Assembly (NCBI RefSeq): GCF_000756375.1
Contig: NZ_JNFD01000001.1
Location: 248,001 to 312,000, forward strand
Length of the DNA stretch: 64,000 bases
Direction of reading: 5' to 3'
DNA from: Sphingopyxis sp. LC81
GTDB lineage: Bacteria; Pseudomonadota; Alphaproteobacteria; Sphingomonadales; Sphingomonadaceae
Shown here in pieces: positions 7,947-17,475 of the stretch (positions are counted from its first letter, which is position 1; the number at the start of each line of letters is the position of its first letter). Made by a program: the position numbers and the translations under genes. The notes under the pieces were generated by a model. The model saw nothing but the letters and a program-made list of their open reading frames with translations. It had not been told where the DNA came from and searched no databases.

Positions 7947-8954
7947 ATGGCAGTGAAAGTCGCAATCAACGGTTTCGGACGCATTGGTCGCCTCGTGGCG
8001 CGCGCCATCCTCGAACGTCCCGACTGCGGGCTCGAGCTCGTTGCGATCAACGACCTTGCCGACGCCAAGGCGAATGCGCTGCTGTTCAAGCGCGACAGCG
8101 TCCATGGCGCCTTTCCGGGCGACGTGACCGCCGACGGTGACGCCATGGTCGTCAACGGCAAGCGCATCCGCGTCACCGCCGAACGCGATCCCGCGAACCT
8201 GCCGCACGCCGAACTCGGCGTCGACATCGCGCTCGAATGCACGGGCTTCTTCGCCGACCGCGACAGCGCCTCGAAGCATCTGACCGCCGGCGCCAAGCGC
8301 GTCCTGATCTCGGCCCCCGCGAAGGGCGTCGACCTGACCGTCGTTTACGGCGTCAACCATGACAAGCTGACCGGCGAGCATGTCGTCGTGTCGAACGCAA
8401 GCTGCACCACCAACTGCCTCGCGCCGGTCGCCAAGGTGCTCAACGACAGCATCGGCATCGAACGCGGCCTGATGACCACCGTTCACGCCTACACCAACGA
8501 TCAGAAGATCCTCGACCAGATCCACAGCGACATGCGCCGTGCGCGCGCCGCCGGTATGTCGATCATCCCGACGACGACGGGCGCCGCCCGCGCGGTCGGT
8601 GAAGTGCTGCCCGAACTCAAGGGCAAGCTCGACGGTTCGGCGATCCGCGTTCCGACGCCGAACGTCAGCCTGGTCGACCTGACCTTCACCCCGAAGCGCG
8701 ACACGAGCGTCGAGGAAGTGAACAAGATCCTGAAGGACGCCTCGGAAGGCGCGATGAAGGGTGTGCTGGCGTTTTCGGACGAACCGCTGGTTTCGATCGA
8801 TTACAACCACTGCCCGGCGAGCTCGACGGTCGACAGCCTCGAAACCGCCGTGCTCGAGGGCAAGCTCGTTCGCGTCGTCAGCTGGTACGACAATGAATGG
8901 GGCTTCTCGAACCGCATGGTCGACACCGCGGGCGTGATCGCCAAGCTGCTCTGA
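7947..8954 (+). CDS. gap: Glyceraldehyde-3-phosphate dehydrogenase, type I
   Basis: 335 residues. It oxidises glyceraldehyde-3-phosphate to 1,3-bisphosphoglycerate with NAD(P)+ in the cytosol. The N-terminal Rossmann motif is [14 protein letters not shown] and the catalytic loop is [12 protein letters not shown] with the active Cys at residue 153. The substrate loop [16 protein letters not shown] and the C-terminal [13 protein letters not shown] are intact. The start ATG at 7947 is preceded by GAAAGG. It is 40 bases after tkt and 17 before pgk, so the genes are probably cotranscribed. Confidence 0.97.
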   Translation: MAVKVAINGFGRIGRLVARAILERPDCGLELVAINDLADAKANALLFKRDSVHGAFPGDVTADGDAMVVNGKRIRVTAERDPANLPHAELGVDIALECTGFFADRDSASKHLTAGAKRVLISAPAKGVDLTVVYGVNHDKLTGEHVVVSNASCTTNCLAPVAKVLNDSIGIERGLMTTVHAYTNDQKILDQIHSDMRRARAAGMSIIPTTTGAARAVGEVLPELKGKLDGSAIRVPTPNVSLVDLTFTPKRDTSVEEVNKILKDASEGAMKGVLAFSDEPLVSIDYNHCPASSTVDSLETAVLEGKLVRVVSWYDNEWGFSNRMVDTAGVIAKLL

Positions 8955-8971
8955 TCCAAAAGGAAACGTCG

Positions 8972-10168
8972 ATGACCGCTTTCAAGACCCTCGACGACAT
9001 CGGTGACGTCACCGGCAAGCGCGTGCTCGTGCGCGTCGACCTCAACGTCCCGTTGTTCGAAGGCGCGGTCAGCGACGCGACCCGGATCCAGGCGGCGATG
9101 CCGACGATCCGCGAATTGTCGGACAAGGGCGCGATCGTCCTGCTTCTCGCGCACTTCGGGCGACCGAAGGGCGCGAAGAACCCCACCCAGTCGCTCAGCC
9201 TCGTGATGGGCGGCGTCGAAGATGTCCTTGGTCATTCGGTGATGTTCATCCCCGAAGCCGTGGGCGAGGGCGCGAAAGCCGGAATCGCGGTGCTCGCGGC
9301 GGGCGATGTCGCGGTGCTCGAAAACACGCGCTTCTACCCCGGCGAGGAAAAGAACGATCCGGCCTTTGCCGATGCGCTCGCCGAGATCGGCGATATCTAC
9401 GTCAACGACGCCTTTTCGGCGGCGCACCGCGCGCATGGCTCGACCGAGGGCATTGCGCGCCGCCTCCCGGCCTACGCGGGCCGCGCGATGGAGGCCGAGC
9501 TCAAGGCGCTCGATGCCGCGCTCGGCAATCCAGAGCATCCGGTCGCCGCGGTTGTCGGCGGCGCCAAAGTATCGTCCAAGATCGACGTCCTGCGCAACCT
9601 CGTCAGCAAGGTCGATCATCTGATCATCGGCGGCGGCATGGCGAACACCTTCCTCGCCGCGCGCGGGGTCGATGTCGGCAAGTCGCTGTGCGAGCATGAC
9701 CTGGTCGATACCGCCAATGCGATCTTCGACGCGGCCGATGCCGCGGGCTGCACGATCCATCTGCCCTATGACGTTGTGGTCTCGAAGGAGTTCGCCCCGA
9801 ACCCGCCGACGCGTACGGTCAACGTTCACGAGGTTGCCGCCGACGAGATGATCCTCGACGTCGGCCCGGCCGCGGTCGAAGCGCTCGCGGATGTGCTCAA
9901 GAATTGCCGCACGCTCGTCTGGAACGGCCCGCTCGGCGCGTTCGAGACGCCGCCGTTCGACACCGCGACCGTCGCGCTCGCCAAGACGGCTGCCGCGCTG
10001 ACCCGCGAAGGCTCGCTGATCTCGGTCGCGGGCGGCGGCGATACTGTCGCCGCGCTCAACCACGCCGGCGTGGCCAAGGATTTCACCTTTGTTTCGACCG
10101 CCGGCGGCGCCTTCCTCGAATGGATGGAAGGCAAGCCGTTGCCGGGCGTCGACGCGCTGAAGGCATAG
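8972..10168 (+). CDS. pgk: Phosphoglycerate kinase
   Basis: 398 residues, the standard length. It makes ATP and 3-phosphoglycerate from 1,3-bisphosphoglycerate. Signature features are [18 protein letters not shown] near the N-terminus, [10 protein letters not shown], the hinge and nucleotide loops around [15 protein letters not shown] and [10 protein letters not shown], and the C-terminal [16 protein letters not shown]. The ATG at 8972 has AAGGAAA nine bases upstream. It sits between gap and the aldolase gene, forming a lower-glycolysis block. Confidence 0.97.
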   Translation: MTAFKTLDDIGDVTGKRVLVRVDLNVPLFEGAVSDATRIQAAMPTIRELSDKGAIVLLLAHFGRPKGAKNPTQSLSLVMGGVEDVLGHSVMFIPEAVGEGAKAGIAVLAAGDVAVLENTRFYPGEEKNDPAFADALAEIGDIYVNDAFSAAHRAHGSTEGIARRLPAYAGRAMEAELKALDAALGNPEHPVAAVVGGAKVSSKIDVLRNLVSKVDHLIIGGGMANTFLAARGVDVGKSLCEHDLVDTANAIFDAADAAGCTIHLPYDVVVSKEFAPNPPTRTVNVHEVAADEMILDVGPAAVEALADVLKNCRTLVWNGPLGAFETPPFDTATVALAKTAAALTREGSLISVAGGGDTVAALNHAGVAKDFTFVSTAGGAFLEWMEGKPLPGVDALKA

Positions 10169-10247
10169 ACTTCCCCGTCGCATTGCATCGCGCCCAAGGG
10201 GTCGCTATGCGCAGCGCCACATACGTATGCAAACAACCGGAGATCCT

Positions 10248-11138
10248 ATGACCACCGCCAATGCCGCCATGCTCGACCAGATCAAATCGGGGCAGGGCTT
10301 CATCGCCGCACTCGACCAGAGCGGCGGTTCGACGCCCAAGGCGTTGAAGGGCTATGGCATCGAAGCCGACGCCTTCTCGAACGACGAGGAAATGTTCGGT
10401 CTGATCCACGACATGCGCAGCCGCATCGTCACCGCGCCCTGCTTCAACGGCGAAAAGGTGATCGGCGCGATCCTGTTCGAGCGCACGATGGACGGCGAAG
10501 CGGGCGGCAAGCCGGTTCCGGCACTGCTTTGGGAGCGCGGCGTGGTGCCGTTCCTGAAGGTCGACAAGGGTCTCGAAGACGAAGCCGATGGCGTCCAGCT
10601 GATGAAGGCCAACCCGGGTCTCGATGCGCTTTGCGAGCGTGCGGTCACGAAGGGCGTGTTCGGCACCAAGATGCGCAGCGTCGTCAATCTCGCCAATCCG
10701 GCGGGCATCAAGGCGATCGTCGAGCAGCAGTTCGCCGAAGCCGCGCGCATCGCGGGGCACGGCCTCGTCCCGATCATCGAGCCCGAAGTGAACATCAAGA
10801 GCGCCGAGCGCGATGCGGCGGACCGCCTGCTGCTCGAGGAAACGCTCGCGGCGCTCGAAGCGTGGACCGGCGCCCCGGTGATGCTGAAGCTGTCGCTGCC
10901 GACAGAGGCCGGCCTGTTCCAGCCGCTCGTCGATCATCCGAAGGTGCTGCGCGTCGTCGCGCTGTCGGGCGGCTTTGCGCGCCCCGAGGCGTGCGTCGAA
11001 CTGGCGAAAAATCCTGGCATCATCGCGAGCTTCAGCCGCGCTTTGCTCGAGGATCTGCGCTATCAGATGAGCGACGACGAGTTCAACGCGTCGCTCGGCG
11101 GCGCGATCAAGGAAATTCACGCGGCCTCCGTGGCCTAG
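10248..11138 (+). CDS. Class I fructose-bisphosphate aldolase (short bacterial type)
   Basis: 296 residues. It opens MTTANAAMLDQIKSGQGFIA and continues ALDQSGGSTPKALKGYGI, which closely resembles the class I aldolase of Staphylococcus (Fda) rather than the Zn-dependent class II enzyme. The Schiff-base lysine is most likely K214 in VMLKLSLPTE; LVPIIEPEVNIKS and VALSGGFARPEA are the other conserved blocks. It cleaves or forms fructose-1,6-bisphosphate without a metal. The start ATG 10248 follows GGAG in CCGGAGATCCT. It ends the glycolytic run and is followed within three bases by a methyltransferase gene. Confidence 0.94.
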   Translation: MTTANAAMLDQIKSGQGFIAALDQSGGSTPKALKGYGIEADAFSNDEEMFGLIHDMRSRIVTAPCFNGEKVIGAILFERTMDGEAGGKPVPALLWERGVVPFLKVDKGLEDEADGVQLMKANPGLDALCERAVTKGVFGTKMRSVVNLANPAGIKAIVEQQFAEAARIAGHGLVPIIEPEVNIKSAERDAADRLLLEETLAALEAWTGAPVMLKLSLPTEAGLFQPLVDHPKVLRVVALSGGFARPEACVELAKNPGIIASFSRALLEDLRYQMSDDEFNASLGGAIKEIHAASVA

Positions 11139-11141
11139 GTG

Positions 11142-11798
11142 ATGGGAGAGCGGTGGCAAGCCGTCGACGACTATATCGCCGAAAAATTGCTCGGCGCCGA
11201 TGACGCGCTTGCCACCACCCTCACCAACAATGCTGAACAAGGCCTGCCGCCGATCGATGTGTCGGCGGTGCAGGGCAAGATGCTCTTCCTGCTCGCGCAG
11301 ATGGCGGGGGCGAAGCGCGTCCTCGAAGTCGGGACGCTCGGCGGCTACTCGACGATCTGGCTCGCCCGCGCGCTGCCCGATGGCGGATCGCTCGTAACGC
11401 TCGAGCTCGAAGCGCATCATGCGCGCGTGGCGCATGCGAATCTGGAACGTGCAGGATTGGCCGGCAGGGTCGATATTCGTATCGGTCCGGCGATCGAAAG
11501 CCTTGCGGCGATGACCGGCGAAGAACCGTTCGATTTTGTCTTCATCGATGCCGACAAGCAGAGCAACGCGCTCTATGTCGCCGAAGCGATCCGGCTCGGG
11601 CGCCCCGGCACCACGATCATCGTCGATAATGTCGTCCGCGAAGGCGGGGTGCTGGAGGCGGACAGCGACGACGAGCGGATCATCGGCACCCGCGCGCTGT
11701 TTGATATGCTCGCCGCCGACTCCCGCCTCGATGCGACCGCGATCCAGACCGTCGGCGCGAAAAAATGGGACGGGTTCGTGCTGGCGCGGGTGCTTTAG
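11142..11798 (+). CDS. Class I SAM-dependent O-methyltransferase (COMT-like family 3)
   Basis: 218 residues. The SAM site is VLEVGTLGGYSTIWLARALP (motif I) with the acidic LVTLELEAHHARVA strand after it, and FVFIDADKQSN followed by IIVDNVVREGG supplies the divalent metal and catalytic region of the catechol-type O-methyltransferase family. Small-molecule O-methylation is the likely reaction; the substrate is unknown. An adjacent GTG at 11139 directly after the aldolase stop is an alternative start. The stop overlaps the convergent lipoprotein gene by four bases. Confidence 0.9.
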   Translation: MGERWQAVDDYIAEKLLGADDALATTLTNNAEQGLPPIDVSAVQGKMLFLLAQMAGAKRVLEVGTLGGYSTIWLARALPDGGSLVTLELEAHHARVAHANLERAGLAGRVDIRIGPAIESLAAMTGEEPFDFVFIDADKQSNALYVAEAIRLGRPGTTIIVDNVVREGGVLEADSDDERIIGTRALFDMLAADSRLDATAIQTVGAKKWDGFVLARVL

Positions 11799-12193
11799 AG
11801 GCCGCCCGCGAAGCGGAGCGAGAAGCGATAATCCGCGGGTTTGATCGCCGCATCGGTGCGCTTTTCGGGGCGGACCGATTCGAGCGTGAACTGACCGTCG
11901 GCAATATGGGTCGGTTCGCCCAGCGTGGCTACGAACGGCTGCTTTTCGCCGTTGCCGCGGATCCAGACCATCTTCACCCGCACGCGGCCGGCCCAGACGC
12001 AGCGTGCGTTCATCGGGCAGCGGCTGTCCTCCAGCACCTCGACGGGCTGGACGATCGGGCCGTCGACATAGGCTTTCTGGCCGAGCGCCACGTCGCTGCC
12101 GTCGGGCATCGGCGCGCCGCGTGTCGTGGCGCAGGCCGAAAGGGCAAGCGCGGCGGGAAGGGCGAGGATCGCGAGGCGGTGTAAGTTCTGCAT
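11795..12193 (-). CDS. Predicted lipoprotein
   Basis: 132 residues from the ATG at 12191-12193. The signal peptide ends in a lipobox (ALALSAC, Cys at residue 21), so the product should be lipid-anchored in the cell envelope. The mature part contains EDSRCPMNARCVWAGRV with two closely spaced cysteines, a motif seen in many uncharacterised proteobacterial lipoproteins, followed by beta-rich sequence. No catalytic function is visible. It is convergent with the methyltransferase gene (four-base overlap) and divergent from thiE, with only 35 bases between the two starts. Confidence 0.8.
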   Translation of the reverse strand: MQNLHRLAILALPAALALSACATTRGAPMPDGSDVALGQKAYVDGPIVQPVEVLEDSRCPMNARCVWAGRVRVKMVWIRGNGEKQPFVATLGEPTHIADGQFTLESVRPEKRTDAAIKPADYRFSLRFAGGL

Positions 12194-12228
12194 TTGCCCG
12201 TCTGTTACCTCGCCGCTATGAACGCGCC

Positions 12229-12867
12229 ATGAAAGCACCAACCTGCCAACTTTACCTCATTTCGCCGCTCGATGTCGGCGGCGATTTTCCTGACCGTTTA
12301 ACCGAAGCGCTGGGCGCAGGACCCGTTGCCGCGTTCCAGTTTCGCGTCAAGGACATCGACCAGCACGAGGCGGCGCGGCTCGCCGAACCGTTGCAGGCGA
12401 TCTGCGCGGCGCACGACGTGGCGTTTATCGTCAATGACGATGTCGCGCTCGCGAAGCGCCTTGGCGCCGATGGCGTGCATCTCGGGCAGGATGACGGCGA
12501 CCCGCGCGAGGCGCGCCAGTTCCTCGGTCCGCAGGCGCAGATCGGTGTCACCTGCCATGCGAGCCGCCATATGGCGATGGAAGCGGGCGAGGCGGGGGCC
12601 GATTATGTCGCCTTCGGCGCGTTTTTCCCGACGACGACCAAGGCGGTCGAGCATCATGCCGAGCCCGAGATTCTCGAATGGTGGCAGGGCATGTTCGAAC
12701 TGCCGTGCGTCGCGATCGGCGGGATCACCGTCGACAATGCGCCGGTGCTGATCGACGCGGGCGCGGATTTCCTCGCAGTATCGGGTGGTGTCTGGGCGTA
12801 TCCCGAAGGCCCGGGAGCGGCGGTGCGTGCGTTCGGCGCGCTCCTCGAAGATCAGCCCGCCGGGTAA
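12229..12867 (+). CDS. thiE: Thiamine phosphate synthase
   Basis: 212 residues with the TMP-TENI barrel. It joins the thiazole phosphate and the pyrimidine pyrophosphate to give thiamine phosphate. Characteristic segments are LYLISPLDVGG, FIVNDDVALAKRLGADGVHL followed by GQDDGDPREAR (diphosphate/Mg2+ loop), ADYVAFGAFFPTTTKAVEHH, and CVAIGGITVDNAPVLIDAGA (phosphate-binding end of the barrel). No TPP riboswitch is recognisable in the 35 bases upstream and no clear ribosome site is seen. It stands apart from other thiamine genes in this window. Confidence 0.88.
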   Translation: MKAPTCQLYLISPLDVGGDFPDRLTEALGAGPVAAFQFRVKDIDQHEAARLAEPLQAICAAHDVAFIVNDDVALAKRLGADGVHLGQDDGDPREARQFLGPQAQIGVTCHASRHMAMEAGEAGADYVAFGAFFPTTTKAVEHHAEPEILEWWQGMFELPCVAIGGITVDNAPVLIDAGADFLAVSGGVWAYPEGPGAAVRAFGALLEDQPAG

Positions 12868-13022
12868 TCGCGCCCCGGAGTCTTCGGGCTGTCCTTGGGC
12901 GCGGGCGACGGCGCCGCGTCCTTGCGCCAGCCAAAAAGGCCGGCGCAAGGAGCCCCGCGCGACGAAGTTGCTGCGATGCCGCGTGGGGGCGGCGGGGTAA
13001 GGCCCGAAAGATCGATACTCAT
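12852..13022 (-). CDS. Possible 56-residue protein of unknown function
   Basis: A short frame antisense to the end of thiE fills most of the 320-base gap before the OPT gene. It starts ATG at 13020-13022 (a second ATG precedes it) and reads MSIDLSGLTPPPPRGI ... LFGWRKDAAPSPAPKDSP ... GRDYPAG. The sequence is Pro/Ala-rich and has no domain. No ribosome site is evident. It may be a chance frame; apart from it nothing else is seen between thiE and the OPT gene. Confidence 0.3.
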   Translation of the reverse strand: MSIDLSGLTPPPPRGIAATSSRGAPCAGLFGWRKDAAPSPAPKDSPKTPGRDYPAG

Positions 13023-13187
13023 CATGGCCGCCGATATGGCAGGGGCGGGGCGCGGCATATTGGATCGATGCGTCAAAAGAATATCGGTCAGTCGCTTTTG
13101 GCGTTTCGGTCCAACTGACTTCGGTTCGTGGCTTTTTGCTTGCGCTGCGTGCGGTGCCCCGCAAGACAGCGGACGGGGAGATTTTTG

Positions 13188-15146
13188 ATGACCGAAATGA
13201 CCACGCCGACCTCGCGCGGGCGCGAACTCACGATCCGTGCGATCCTGCTCGGCGGCCTGCTGACTTTGGCGTTCACGGCGGCGAACGTGTATCTGGGGCT
13301 GAAGGTCGGGCTGACCTTTGCGACCTCGATTCCCGCGGCGGTGATTTCGATGGCGCTGCTGCGCTATATGGCCGGGTCGACGATCCTCGAGAATAATATC
13401 GTCCAGACGATCGCGAGCGCCGCGGGCACGCTGGCGGCGATCATCTTCGTGCTGCCGGGGCTGGTCATGGTCGGTTATTGGCAGGGCTTCCCGCTGCTCG
13501 AAACCACCGCGATCACGATGCTCGGCGGCATATTGGGCGTGCTCTTTTCCGTGCCGCTGCGCCGCGCGCTCGTCGTCGATTCGGATCTTCCCTATCCCGA
13601 AGGCCGCGCCGCCGCCGAAGTGCTGCAGGTCGGCGCCGCGAGCGCCGAGGGCGCCGAGGAGAATCGCGCCGGACTTTCGGCCTTGATGTGGAACAGCATC
13701 GTCGCCGCGGGATTCACGCTGCTCACCCAGATGAAGCTCGCGGGCGCCGAAGTCGCGCGCTGGTTTGCGGTCGGCAGCGGCGCAACCGGCGTCGCGGGTG
13801 GGCTTGCCTTTGCGCTGTTCGGCGTCGGCCATCTGGTCGGCCTGTCGGTCGGCATGGCGCAACTCGTCGGGCTGGTCACCGGCTGGTGGGTGCTGCTGCC
13901 GATCCTGACGCAAGGCGGCGCGGGCGATCCCGAGACGCTGGCAAACACCGTTTTCCGCGCCGACGTGCGCTTTTTCGGCGCCGGGGTGATCGCGGTTGCC
14001 GCGATCTGGACACTCGTCAAGATTGCCGGGCCGGTGCTCGGCGGTATCCGCTCGGCGATGGCGGCGAGCCGCGCGCGGCAGGGCGGGCAGGTGCTCGCGG
14101 TCGAAGAACAGGATATGTCGATCAACTGGGTGTTCGGCGGCTCGCTCGCATTGATGTTGCCGATCGGCTGGCTGCTATGGTCCGAGCTTGCCGGCGGGCC
14201 GCTTGCGGGCGCCTCCTTCGCGCTGATTGCGGGCGCGATCCTGTTCATTATCATCGTCGGGCTGATGATCGCCTCGGTCACCGGCTATATGGCCGGCCTG
14301 ATCGGCGCGTCGAACTCGCCGGTTTCGGGGATCGGCATCCTTGCGATCATCGCCTCGTCGTTGCTGCTTCTCGGCCTGCTCGGCCGCGGCGGGGGTGAGG
14401 CCGAAGTGAATGCGATGGTCGCCTATGCATTGATCGTCACCGGGCTCGTCTTTGGCATCGCGACGATCTCGAACGACAATCTCCAGGATCTCAAGACCGG
14501 CCAGCTCGTCGGTGCGACGCCGTGGAAACAGCAGGTCGCGCTGATCATCGGCGTGATCTTCGGCTCGCTCGTCGTCCCGCCGGTGCTCAACGTTCTCAAC
14601 GAAACGCTCGGTTTCGTCGGCGCGCCGGGGGCAGGGCCGAACGCGCTTGCGGCGCCGCAGGCGGGGCTGATCTCGTCGCTGGCGCAGGGGGTGCTCGGCG
14701 GCAATCTCAACTGGACGATGCTGGGCTATGGCGCGCTCGCGGGTGTCGGCTTCATCATCGTCGATGCGCTGCTCGGCCGCGCGGGCAAGCTGCGCCTGCC
14801 CCCGCTCGCGATCGGTATCGGTATCTACTTGCCGATGGCGGTGATCTTGCCCGTCGTGATCGGTGCGGTCGGCGGCTGGTTCTACGACCGCTGGGCGGCG
14901 AAACGCCCGAACGCGAGCTTTGCGCACCGCATGGGGGTGCTGACCGCGACGGGGATGATCGTCGGCGAAAGCCTGTTCGGCGTGCTCTATGCGGGGATCG
15001 TCGCGGGCAGCGGCAGCGATGCGCCCCTCGCGGTCGTCGGCGAGGGCTATGCGCCCTTCGCGCCATGGGTTGGCCTGATCTTGTTCGTCGGGCTTGTCTG
15101 GCTCAGCTATCGGCGCACGCGCGCGATGGTCGTCGCGACGCCCTGA
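13188..15146 (+). CDS. OPT family oligopeptide transporter
   Basis: 652 residues with about fourteen to sixteen hydrophobic segments. The start ATG follows GGGGAG by seven bases. The opening ELTIRAILLGGLLTLAFTAA and NVYLGLKVGLTFATSIPAAV, the ENNIVQTIASAAGTLAA motif, and the SNDNLQDLKTGQLVGATP motif after the mid-protein are the classic marks of the bacterial OPT family. These are proton-coupled inner-membrane importers of peptides or metal chelates; the substrate cannot be inferred. It is monocistronic as far as spacing shows, 108 bases before efp. Confidence 0.95.
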   Translation: MTEMTTPTSRGRELTIRAILLGGLLTLAFTAANVYLGLKVGLTFATSIPAAVISMALLRYMAGSTILENNIVQTIASAAGTLAAIIFVLPGLVMVGYWQGFPLLETTAITMLGGILGVLFSVPLRRALVVDSDLPYPEGRAAAEVLQVGAASAEGAEENRAGLSALMWNSIVAAGFTLLTQMKLAGAEVARWFAVGSGATGVAGGLAFALFGVGHLVGLSVGMAQLVGLVTGWWVLLPILTQGGAGDPETLANTVFRADVRFFGAGVIAVAAIWTLVKIAGPVLGGIRSAMAASRARQGGQVLAVEEQDMSINWVFGGSLALMLPIGWLLWSELAGGPLAGASFALIAGAILFIIIVGLMIASVTGYMAGLIGASNSPVSGIGILAIIASSLLLLGLLGRGGGEAEVNAMVAYALIVTGLVFGIATISNDNLQDLKTGQLVGATPWKQQVALIIGVIFGSLVVPPVLNVLNETLGFVGAPGAGPNALAAPQAGLISSLAQGVLGGNLNWTMLGYGALAGVGFIIVDALLGRAGKLRLPPLAIGIGIYLPMAVILPVVIGAVGGWFYDRWAAKRPNASFAHRMGVLTATGMIVGESLFGVLYAGIVAGSGSDAPLAVVGEGYAPFAPWVGLILFVGLVWLSYRRTRAMVVATP

Positions 15147-15254
15147 CACAGCGGCTTGCCCTTCGGCGCGCGCGCGGCTAAAGGCGCGCACCTGATAGCT
15201 GTGCCCGGCGGGCGCCGCTTTGCTCTTTCCATCCTTGTCTAGTGAGTGTGCGCG

Positions 15255-15818
15255 ATGAAAATCACCGGCGTTGAAATCCGTCCCGGCAATATTATCGAAT
15301 TTGAAAAGGGGATCTGGAAGGTCACCAAGATCCAGCACACCCAGCCGGGCAAGGGCGGCGCCTATATGCAGGTCGAAGCCAAGAACCTGATCGACGGCCG
15401 CAAGCTCAACAACCGCTTCCGCAGCGCCGATACGGTCGAAAAGGTCCGCCTCGACACCAAGGATTTCCAGTTCCTCTATGCCGAGGGCGACGACCTGGTG
15501 TTCATGGACAAGGACAGCTTCGAGCAGATCAATATCTCGAAGGATGTCGTCGGCGACGCGCATGAATTCCTGCAGGACGGCATGGACGTCGTGCTCGAGC
15601 TTTGGGAAGAACGCCCGATCTCGGTCGAACTCCCCGAAACGATCGAAGCGACGATCGTCGAGGCCGACGCGGTGGTGAAGGGCCAGACGGCGTCGTCGTC
15701 GTACAAGCCCGCGATCCTCGACAATGGCGTGCGCGTGATGGTGCCGCCGCACATCACCAGCGGCACCAAGATCGTCGTGCATGTGTACGATCGCGAATAT
15801 GTCCGCCGCGCCGACTGA
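15255..15818 (+). CDS. efp: Elongation factor P
   Basis: 187 residues in the usual three beta-barrel domains. EF-P enters the ribosomal E site and relieves stalling at consecutive prolines. The N-terminal loop [18 protein letters not shown] carries Lys33, the residue that corresponds to the modified lysine of E. coli EF-P. The signature near the C-terminus is [23 protein letters not shown] 15255 was chosen over an in-frame start at 15246 because it gives the conserved [12 protein letters not shown]. The stop overlaps the cupin gene by one base. Confidence 0.96.
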   Translation: MKITGVEIRPGNIIEFEKGIWKVTKIQHTQPGKGGAYMQVEAKNLIDGRKLNNRFRSADTVEKVRLDTKDFQFLYAEGDDLVFMDKDSFEQINISKDVVGDAHEFLQDGMDVVLELWEERPISVELPETIEATIVEADAVVKGQTASSSYKPAILDNGVRVMVPPHITSGTKIVVHVYDREYVRRAD

Positions 15819-16135
15819 TGGCTAAGATCGTCACCGACGCGCGGAGCTTTCGGGCCGACCGCGCGTGGGGGGCGCGCGATCTCGTCGAGGTCGAAGGCGC
15901 CAGTGTCCGCCTGCATTGGACGGACCAGCCTTATAAATGGCATGTCAACGACGGCGCCGAACTGTTTTGCGTCATCGCCGGGACGGTCGACATGCATTAT
16001 CGAGAGGCGGGCGAGGAGCATGTTGTGCGCCTCGCCGCCGGCGACATGTTTGTAGCCGATGTCGGCGACGAACATGTCGCGCATCCGGTGGGCGAGGCCC
16101 GCATTTTGGTCGTAGAACGTAAGGGATCCGTATAG
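15818..16135 (+). CDS. Cupin domain protein
   Basis: 105 residues with one small beta barrel. The cupin motif 1 region reads WHVNDGAELFCVIAGTVDM and motif 2 reads AGDMFVADVGDEHVAHP, giving His and Glu residues able to bind a metal. The function is unknown. It shares one base with the efp stop and one base with the next start, so it is translated as part of an efp-cupin-phosphatase unit. Confidence 0.82.
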   Translation: MAKIVTDARSFRADRAWGARDLVEVEGASVRLHWTDQPYKWHVNDGAELFCVIAGTVDMHYREAGEEHVVRLAAGDMFVADVGDEHVAHPVGEARILVVERKGSV

Positions 16136-16953
16136 TGGCCGTATCGGGCATCATCACCGTCATGGAACGCGCCGCGCGCAAGGCCGGCACGAAGCTGCGC
16201 CGCGACTTTGGCGAGATCGAGCATCTGCAGGTCTCGCAGAAGGGCCCCGCCGACTTCGTGTCGAAAGCCGATCAGGCGGCCGAGCGTACGCTGTATGACG
16301 AACTCGGCCGCGATCGTCCGGGCTGGGGCTTTGTGCTCGAAGAAGGCGGAATTATCGAAGGCGAGCCCGGCAAGCCGCGCTTCATCATCGATCCGCTCGA
16401 CGGCACCTCGAACTTCCTCCACGCGATCCCGCATTTCGCGATCTCGATCGCGGTACAGGAACCGAAGCCCGGCGGCGGCTGGGGCGACGTCACCGCGGCG
16501 CTCGTCTACCAGCCCGTCACCGACGAAAGCTATTGGGCCGAACGCGGGCGCGGCGCGTGGCTGCACGACCGCCGCCTGCGCGTCGCATCGCGCCGCCACC
16601 TCAACGAGTGCCTGATCTCGACCGGCATCCCGTACATGGGCCACGGCAATATGGCCCAGTGGAGCCGCATTTTCGGTGCGGTCGCCCCCGAAGTCGCCGG
16701 CATCCGCCGCTTTGGCGCCGCCAGCCTCGACCTCGCATGGGTCGCTGCGGGCCGTTACGACGGTTTCTGGGAAAGCGACCTCAAGGTCTGGGACGTTGCC
16801 GCGGGCATGCTGCTCGTGCGCGAAGCCGGCGGCTTCGTCAGCGATTTCCGCGGCGGCGACCGCGCGATCGAGCGCAGCGAATTTATCGCCGGCAGCGCCG
16901 CGGTGCATTCGAAGCTGCAGAAGCTCGTCGCGGGCGCGCTTCGCAACGCCTGA
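16135..16953 (+). CDS. Inositol monophosphatase family protein
   Basis: 272 residues from a GTG overlapping the previous TAG. The Mg2+-dependent phosphatase motifs are all present: FVLEEGGII (metal-binding Glu), IIDPLDGTSNFLHAIP (metal and nucleophile site), and LKVWDVAAGMLLVREAGG near the C-terminus. The family removes phosphate from myo-inositol-1-phosphate or similar sugars, and SuhB-like members also bind ribosomal antitermination complexes. The position after efp may favour the SuhB-like reading, but this is only inference. Confidence 0.92.
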   Translation: MAVSGIITVMERAARKAGTKLRRDFGEIEHLQVSQKGPADFVSKADQAAERTLYDELGRDRPGWGFVLEEGGIIEGEPGKPRFIIDPLDGTSNFLHAIPHFAISIAVQEPKPGGGWGDVTAALVYQPVTDESYWAERGRGAWLHDRRLRVASRRHLNECLISTGIPYMGHGNMAQWSRIFGAVAPEVAGIRRFGAASLDLAWVAAGRYDGFWESDLKVWDVAAGMLLVREAGGFVSDFRGGDRAIERSEFIAGSAAVHSKLQKLVAGALRNA

Positions 16954-16962
16954 TAATCTTGC

Positions 16963-16985
16963 GCCCTCCCCGCGAAGGGGAGGGC
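16963..16985. terminator. Hairpin between convergent genes, possible terminator
   Basis: GCCCTCCCC and GGGGAGGGC form a nine-base-pair stem around the loop GCGAA. It lies between the convergent phosphatase and YbjN-like genes. Neither side has a T run, so it may be a Rho-assisted end, an RNA-stabilising hairpin or a dispersed palindromic repeat. Confidence 0.4.
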
Positions 16986-16992
16986 CGCAACA

Positions 16993-17475
16993 TCACTTCT
17001 CGAAAACATACTCGCGAAAGCTGTCCATCAGCGACGCCCAGGTGTTGAACGTCTCGCCGACATTCTCGCGCGGGATGCCCGCGAAATCGAGGTCGACGTC
17101 CATTTCGAGCACCGGATCGCCCTCGTCATCCTTATAGGCGCGGGCGAAACGCTTGTCCTTGTTCCACTTGTTGAGCTTGTCGAGCGAGACGCCCTTCGCG
17201 TCGCTGAACCCCATATAATATTGCAGTGTCTTGCACTTCTTGCTCTCTTCGCAGTTCATGAAGAGAACGAGGAATTTCAGGCCGTTGCGATTGCTTTCGA
17301 GATAGGGATCGTCGCCGGGCTTGCTGATCAGCGTCGCGGGCCAGCCCTGCGACTCGAGGATCGCCTTGATCGTTGCGGGATTCGACGCGTTGATCAGCTC
17401 GGCCTGGGCCGGAGTCGCCGCAAAAAGTGCGGCAACGCTCAAGGCGAGTGCGGCGCGCGTGGTAGTTGGTCCCAT
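16993..17475 (-). CDS. Secreted YbjN domain-containing protein
   Basis: 160 residues. ATG 17475 follows GGGAG by six bases. Residues 1-25 are a signal peptide (AALALSVAALFAATPAQA). The remainder fits the YbjN fold: ATIKAILESQGWPATLI, then FLVLFMNCEESKKCKTLQYY and the final FNTWASLMDSFREYVF helix. YbjN proteins resemble type III secretion chaperones and are poorly understood; this one is directed to the periplasm. It is divergent from the nuo operon, with 229 bases between starts. Confidence 0.83.
   Translation of the reverse strand: MGPTTTRAALALSVAALFAATPAQAELINASNPATIKAILESQGWPATLISKPGDDPYLESNRNGLKFLVLFMNCEESKKCKTLQYYMGFSDAKGVSLDKLNKWNKDKRFARAYKDDEGDPVLEMDVDLDFAGIPRENVGETFNTWASLMDSFREYVFEK

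Noticed and set aside
12194..12228. TPP riboswitch before thiE
   Set aside because: Only 35 bases separate thiE from the divergent lipoprotein gene, and no THI-box sequence is present.
12852..13913. 353-codon minus-strand frame antisense to the OPT transporter
   Set aside because: Arg/Gln/His-rich shadow of a strong membrane protein frame in GC-rich DNA. Only its last 56 codons lie outside the OPT gene and are listed as tentative.
14175..15782. 535-codon minus-strand frame across the OPT transporter end and efp
   Set aside because: Antisense to two well-identified genes, with shadow-like Asp/Arg/His composition and no domain.
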